This document shows positions 4,299 to 7,672 of a stretch of DNA of 7,672 nucleotides, in pieces. The stretch comes from an uncultured Lachnospiraceae bacterium (GTDB taxonomy: Bacteria > Bacillota > Clostridia > Lachnospirales > Lachnospiraceae), in NCBI GenBank assembly GCA_947591115.1, contig CANQCX010000093.1:1-7672 (forward strand), written 5' to 3'. Within the stretch, counting starts at the first letter, position 1. Each line of letters starts with the position of its first letter. The notes below the pieces were generated by a model that was not told where the DNA came from, did no database searches, and saw only the letters and a program-made list of their open reading frames with translations. A program made the position numbers and the translations under genes.

Positions 4299-6872
4299 AT
4301 GGCTGCATTTGAACGGATCTTATCGGGAATTCCGGAAATGGATCAGGCGTTGGACAACATCCGGCTGGGCGATAATGTCGTATGGCGGGTAGCCGATCTG
4401 GATGATTTTCAGTTGTTTTTAAAGCCGTATGTCCGTCAGGCGATTGCCGAACACCGCAACCTGATCTATATCCGGTTTGCTTCCCATGCGCCGCTGCTGG
4501 AGGAGCAGGAGGGCGTTCGGATCGTATCGGTGGAATTGTCGCACCGTTTTGAAACATTTACGATAGAGATTCATAATTTAATCGAACGGGAGGGAAAAGA
4601 GGCGTTTTACGTCTTTGACTGTCTTTCCGAGCTGCAGACGGCATGGTCAACGGATCTGATGATGGGAAATTTTTTTCGGGTAACCTGTCCGTACCTGTTT
4701 CAACTGAATACGGTCGCCTTTTTCCCGTTGATCCGCGGCAAGCACTCGTTGAAAACGATCGCTCGGATCCGCGATACGACGCAGTTGTTTTTAGATGTTT
4801 ATTCGGACGGGGCGGACGTCTATGTAAAACCGCTGAAGGTCTGGAACCGCTATGCGGAAACCATGTTCCTGCCTCATATTTATGAGAAGGAAAGCGGCCG
4901 GTTTTTCCCGCTTACGGAAGGGATTATGGTCAGCCGTTTCTATCATTTATTGAACCGCAGCCAGTCTATGGGCGACGAGGAAAATCGGGACAGCTGGGAT
5001 CGGTTTTTCAGTCTGACTGAGCAGATGTACCGTCAGGGGATGGATGTCACGCAATCGTGCGACCGGATGTGCGATATCATGATGAGTCGTGATCTGAAAA
5101 TGCGGCGTCTTATCAAAGACAATTTTACTCCGGAAGATTATTTCATGATCCGCAGCCGCATGGTCGGGACGGGAATGATCGGAGGAAAAGCCTGCGGAAT
5201 GCTGCTTGCCAGAAAGCTGATTGAAAATAAGCGGCCGGATCTGTATCGTCTTTTAGAACCGCACGATTCGTTTTATATCGGCTCCGACGTGTTTTATTCG
5301 TATATTGTACACAACAATTTCTGGGATATCCGGATCCGCCAGCGGAAGCCGGAGGAATATTTCAGTCTTGCCCAGACGTTTGCGGATTGTCTGGCAAACG
5401 GGGAATTTACGGATACGGAAAGAGAACAGTTTGGCAGAATTCTGGACTATTACGGCCAGTCCCCGATCATTGTGCGTTCCAGCAGCATTCTCGAGGACGG
5501 CTTCGGGAATGCGTTCGCAGGAAAATACGATTCCGTCTTTTGCACGAACAGCGGCACGATGGAGGAGCGGCTTCAGGAATTTGAAGATGCCGTCCGCACC
5601 GTTTATGCCAGCACCATGAGCAAATCTGCGTTGGACTACCGTTTGCGCAGAGGATTGGAGGGACGGGATGAACAGATGGCGCTTCTGGTGCAGCGGGTAT
5701 CCGGCTCCCGATATGAGAATTTTTTTATGCCGGCAGCCGCAGGGGTCGGGTATTCCTACAGTCCGTACCGGTTTTTGGAAAGCATCGATCCCAAAGCGGG
5801 GATGCTGCGTCTTGTCATGGGACTGGGAACCGGAGCGGTCGATCGCACGCAGGGTTCGTACCCGCGTCTGGTCAGTCTCGATCAGCCGACGGTAACCGCT
5901 GCGGTCACTTCGGCGCAGAAGCATCAGTATTCGCAGAGAAAGGTAGACTTGATCCATACCGCTTTGGGGCGGATGGAAAGTCTGGAGCTGGAGAAGATCG
6001 AATCCATACTTCCTTCCTACCTAAAGCAGCTTCTTTTGGAGCATGATTACGATACGGAACGGATCTTTCGGAACCGCGGGCAGTACCGGAACATTCTGTT
6101 TATTTCCTGTGAAGGACTGGTGCAGAATGAACGGCTGATGACGGCAATCAAAGAAATGCTTGCCCTGATCCAGAAGGAGTATCAATACCCTGTGGACATC
6201 GAGTACACCATCAATCTGTCCGAAAACGGAACGTTTGTCATCAATCTGTTGCAATGCCGTCCGCTTCAGGTTGCGGTAGATACCCAAAAGGTAACGATTC
6301 CAAAGGAACTGCCTAAGGAGCGGATTTTTCTGGAATGCACCCATGCTTCTATGGGACTGTCCCAGTCCGTCCGATTGGACTATATCGTCATGGTGCATCC
6401 GGTTGCCTATTATCAGATGGATTATAACGAAAAACATCGGGTGGCGCGTGCGCTGGGCGAGCTGAACTGGCATTTCCGGAATCAGGGGAAACATTTGATG
6501 CTGCTGGTTCCGGGCAGGATCGGCACTTCCTCACCGGAGCTGGGCGTTCCGACCGTATTTGCCGATATCAGCGAGTTTGACGTCATTTGCGAAGTGGCGG
6601 AAACAAAGGCAGGATATATGCCGGAGCTTTCTTACGGCAGCCATATCTTTCAGGATCTGGTGGAAGCGGAAATTCTCTACTGCGCGGTCTTTGACAACGA
6701 AAAAACAAAACATTTTTCTCCGCAGCTTCTGGAAGAAATTCCAAACCAGCTGCTGGAATTTTGTCCGCAGGCAGAGGGACTGCAGCCGATTCTCGGCGTT
6801 TATCCGGTTTTTGAACGGGACTGCCGCGTCTATCATGATATGGAAAAACAGCATTTGCTATGTACGATTTAA
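4299..6872 (+). CDS. PEP-synthase/PPDK-like ATP-grasp protein with degenerate RecA/KaiC-like N-terminal domain
   Basis: The protein has 857 residues and three parts. Residues 1-215 resemble a KaiC/RecA-type domain: it opens with LSGIPEMDQAL, like the T-G-I-x-x-L-D start of KaiC, and has a Walker B-like strand FYVFDCLSEL (103-112). Where Walker A should be, it reads GDNVVWRVADLDDF (24-37) with no GKT. Residues about 280-660 match the nucleotide-binding domain of PEP synthase and pyruvate phosphate dikinase: GGKACGM (295-301), VRSSSILEDGF (392-402) with Arg393, FAGKYDS, LVQRV (463-467), DIE (633-635) and LQCRPL (651-656). Residues about 665-857 hold GRIGTSSPELGVPTVFADI and PELSYGSHIFQDLVEA (775-790). 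The classical phosphohistidine motif (G-G-x-x-S-H-x-A) and the PEP/pyruvate TIM barrel are absent, so it should not be called PEP synthase. ATP-dependent phosphotransfer is plausible but the substrate is unknown. It lies alone between two terminators. Confidence 0.85.
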   Translation: MAAFERILSGIPEMDQALDNIRLGDNVVWRVADLDDFQLFLKPYVRQAIAEHRNLIYIRFASHAPLLEEQEGVRIVSVELSHRFETFTIEIHNLIEREGKEAFYVFDCLSELQTAWSTDLMMGNFFRVTCPYLFQLNTVAFFPLIRGKHSLKTIARIRDTTQLFLDVYSDGADVYVKPLKVWNRYAETMFLPHIYEKESGRFFPLTEGIMVSRFYHLLNRSQSMGDEENRDSWDRFFSLTEQMYRQGMDVTQSCDRMCDIMMSRDLKMRRLIKDNFTPEDYFMIRSRMVGTGMIGGKACGMLLARKLIENKRPDLYRLLEPHDSFYIGSDVFYSYIVHNNFWDIRIRQRKPEEYFSLAQTFADCLANGEFTDTEREQFGRILDYYGQSPIIVRSSSILEDGFGNAFAGKYDSVFCTNSGTMEERLQEFEDAVRTVYASTMSKSALDYRLRRGLEGRDEQMALLVQRVSGSRYENFFMPAAAGVGYSYSPYRFLESIDPKAGMLRLVMGLGTGAVDRTQGSYPRLVSLDQPTVTAAVTSAQKHQYSQRKVDLIHTALGRMESLELEKIESILPSYLKQLLLEHDYDTERIFRNRGQYRNILFISCEGLVQNERLMTAIKEMLALIQKEYQYPVDIEYTINLSENGTFVINLLQCRPLQVAVDTQKVTIPKELPKERIFLECTHASMGLSQSVRLDYIVMVHPVAYYQMDYNEKHRVARALGELNWHFRNQGKHLMLLVPGRIGTSSPELGVPTVFADISEFDVICEVAETKAGYMPELSYGSHIFQDLVEAEILYCAVFDNEKTKHFSPQLLEEIPNQLLEFCPQAEGLQPILGVYPVFERDCRVYHDMEKQHLLCTI

Positions 6873-6932
6873 GACAGGGCAGATTGCACAAAAAGAAAAA
6901 CAATATTTGTGTAATCTGCCGTTTTTTCTGTC
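6873..6932 (+). terminator. Long-stem intrinsic terminator after the ATP-grasp gene
   Basis: A 15-pair stem runs from GGCAGATTGCACAAA (6878-6892) to TTTGTGTAATCTGCC (6906-6920), with one G-T pair, a 13-base loop and then six T (6922-6927). It begins just after the TAA. An outer repeat, GACAG (6873-6877) and CTGTC (6928-6932), flanks the stem and the T-run. On the minus strand the stem is not followed by a T-run, so it is mainly a plus-strand terminator. Confidence 0.9.
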
Positions 6933-6942
6933 TACAAATTCA

Positions 6943-7149
6943 TCAGTCATCCACAGCAGAGCGGATTCTGCCAAAGAAACTGATCAGATACAGTCCGCTC
7001 AAACCTACGATTGCGTAGATGATTCTGGAGAGCCATGTCATATCTCCGAAAATAAATTTTACCAGATCAAACTTAAAAAATCCGATCAGCCCCCAGTTAA
7101 TGCAGCCGATAATCGCCAGCGCAAGAAGAATATTATCTAACCATTTCAT
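6943..7149 (-). CDS. DUF378-family small membrane protein
   Basis: The protein has 68 residues and two hydrophobic segments, about 6-26 and 40-59, joined by a short loop (KFDLVKFIFGDMTW). It matches the DUF378 pattern: G-x-x-N-W-G-L near the start of helix 1 (GCINWGLIG, 15-23), then F-D-L-V, then S-R-I-I-Y-x-x-V-G-L-x-G-L-Y-L (41-55). It should sit in the cytoplasmic membrane; I know no function for the family. The start is fixed by AGGAGG on the minus strand (CCTCCT at 7159-7164), nine bases before the ATG. It converges on the ATP-grasp gene, 70 bases apart with the long terminator between, and diverges from the HlyD-like gene. I found no convincing promoter for it. Confidence 0.9.
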   Translation of the reverse strand: MKWLDNILLALAIIGCINWGLIGFFKFDLVKFIFGDMTWLSRIIYAIVGLSGLYLISFFGRIRSAVDD

Positions 7150-7158
7150 GTGTTTTTA

Positions 7159-7164
7159 CCTCCT
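7159..7164 (-). promoter_or_regulatory. Ribosome binding site of the DUF378 gene
   Basis: CCTCCT on the plus strand reads AGGAGG on the minus strand, nine bases before the ATG whose first base is 7149. Confidence 0.85.
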
Positions 7165-7218
7165 GTTGATGGTATTATCTATCAAAAATCAAAAATTATG
7201 CGTAAAAAAACCATATAG

Positions 7219-7248
7219 TTGTCTTTTTTATGAAAGATATGATAGAAT
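7219..7248 (+). promoter_or_regulatory. Probable promoter of the HlyD-like gene (extended -10)
   Basis: TAGAAT at 7243-7248 matches the -10 consensus at five of six bases and is preceded by TG at 7240-7241, forming an extended -10 (TGATAGAAT). TTGTCT at 7219-7224 is a fair -35 with an 18-base spacer. Transcription would begin near 7255, about 30 bases before the TTG start at 7285. Confidence 0.6.
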
Positions 7249-7284
7249 GTCGTAAGACGTTCATATAAGAAAGAGGGAAATCCT

Positions 7285-7672
7285 TTGGCGAAAAATCAAA
7301 ATATTATTCAATATAAAAAACCGCTTAATTTTAATATCGGAATGATGATTTTTTTAATCATTATCCTCTATGTCCTTTTTAATATTTTTTCTTATCTGAC
7401 CTCCGACCATGTAGCGGAATACGAGGTACAGCAGGGGACGATCGCTTCGAATCATGTGTATCAGGGATTGATTCTCCGCGAGGAAACGGTGGTTTATACG
7501 GAACAGGGCGGTTATATCAATTACTATGTGAAAAACGGCTCCAAAGTGGCATACAATGATATTGTGTATTCCATTGATACCGAAGGAAGTATTGCAGGAG
7601 AGATCACTTCCGCAGGAGAAGACGGCTCAAAGCTGGGAGAGGAGGCGCTTTTTGAGCTTTCGCAGAAAATCG
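7285..7672 (+). CDS. HlyD-family membrane-fusion protein, N-terminal part (partial)
   Basis: The frame is open for 129 codons from a TTG at 7285 to the right edge of the window. An AGAGGG ribosome site at 7272-7277 precedes the TTG by seven bases. The protein has a short basic N-terminus, one membrane segment at about residues 18-38 (IGMMIFLIIILYVLFNIFSYL), and then an extracytoplasmic part. The segment EYEVQQGTIASNHVYQGLILREE (45-67) and then GGYINYYVKNGSKVAYNDIVYSID (75-98) look like the first strands and the lipoyl-like half of a barrel-sandwich hybrid domain. This matches the adaptor-like proteins often called HlyD family in Lachnospiraceae. In a Gram-positive cell it would be a single-pass membrane protein, possibly the partner of a transporter. 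No transporter is visible and most of the gene lies outside the window. A first in-frame ATG at residue 20 falls inside the membrane segment, so TTG is preferred. Confidence 0.8.
   Translation, partial: MAKNQNIIQYKKPLNFNIGMMIFLIIILYVLFNIFSYLTSDHVAEYEVQQGTIASNHVYQGLILREETVVYTEQGGYINYYVKNGSKVAYNDIVYSIDTEGSIAGEITSAGEDGSKLGEEALFELSQKI

Noticed and set aside
5253..5957. Minus-strand open frame of 234 codons
   Set aside because: It lies wholly inside the conserved ATP-grasp coding region on the other strand. It has no ribosome site that I can see and its product looks like a reverse-frame shadow.
6878..6920. Bidirectional terminator serving the DUF378 gene too
   Set aside because: On the minus strand the stem is followed by CTGTCTT rather than a T-run, so termination in that direction would be weak.
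6559..7140. Plus-strand open frame of 193 codons across the end of the ATP-grasp gene and the DUF378 gene
   Set aside because: It overlaps the 3' end of the real gene in another frame, runs through the strong terminator and lies antisense to DUF378. Its translation is low-complexity and basic, with no recognisable domain.

Overview
The window comes from the chromosome of a low-to-mid GC Gram-positive bacterium, most likely a clostridium of the Lachnospiraceae type. Three things point there: strong AGGAGG ribosome sites, the gene order minC-minD-minE-rodA-mgsA-D,D-carboxypeptidase, and several small families I know mainly from that group. Nothing in it looks mobile: there is no transposase, tRNA, rRNA, CRISPR array or integration site. 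No stretch longer than 300 bases lacks a gene.

Region 1 (1-3670) is a tightly packed plus-strand operon for division-site placement and wall synthesis. It holds the C-terminal end of minC, then minD, minE, a SEDS glycosyltransferase (rodA/ftsW type), a methylglyoxal-synthase homologue, and a lipoprotein D,D-carboxypeptidase. Most junctions overlap or nearly touch (minD/minE by 11 bases, rodA/mgsA by 4, mgsA/carboxypeptidase by 17), which suggests translational coupling. MinCDE would place the division site, the SEDS protein would polymerise glycan, and the carboxypeptidase would trim stem peptides.

Region 2 (3671-4241) has a probable promoter, a 140-residue P-loop protein of unknown role and a strong intrinsic terminator. 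Region 3 (4299-6932) is a single long gene, also ended by a strong hairpin terminator. It encodes an 857-residue protein with a PEP-synthase/PPDK-type ATP-grasp domain. In front of that domain is a RecA/KaiC-like domain whose Walker A loop appears lost. Behind it is a C-terminal domain without the usual phosphohistidine motif. Region 4 (6943-7672) has a small DUF378 membrane protein on the minus strand. Divergent from it is the start of an HlyD-type membrane-fusion protein that runs off the window and uses a TTG start.

The points most worth a second look are: the methylglyoxal-synthase homologue has Met and Glu at the positions of catalytic Asp71 and Asp101 of E. coli MgsA; MinE is short at both ends; and the 857-residue protein has an unusual, poorly characterised architecture. 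I see no clearly new defence or mobile system. All family assignments were made by reading the sequence, without database searches.
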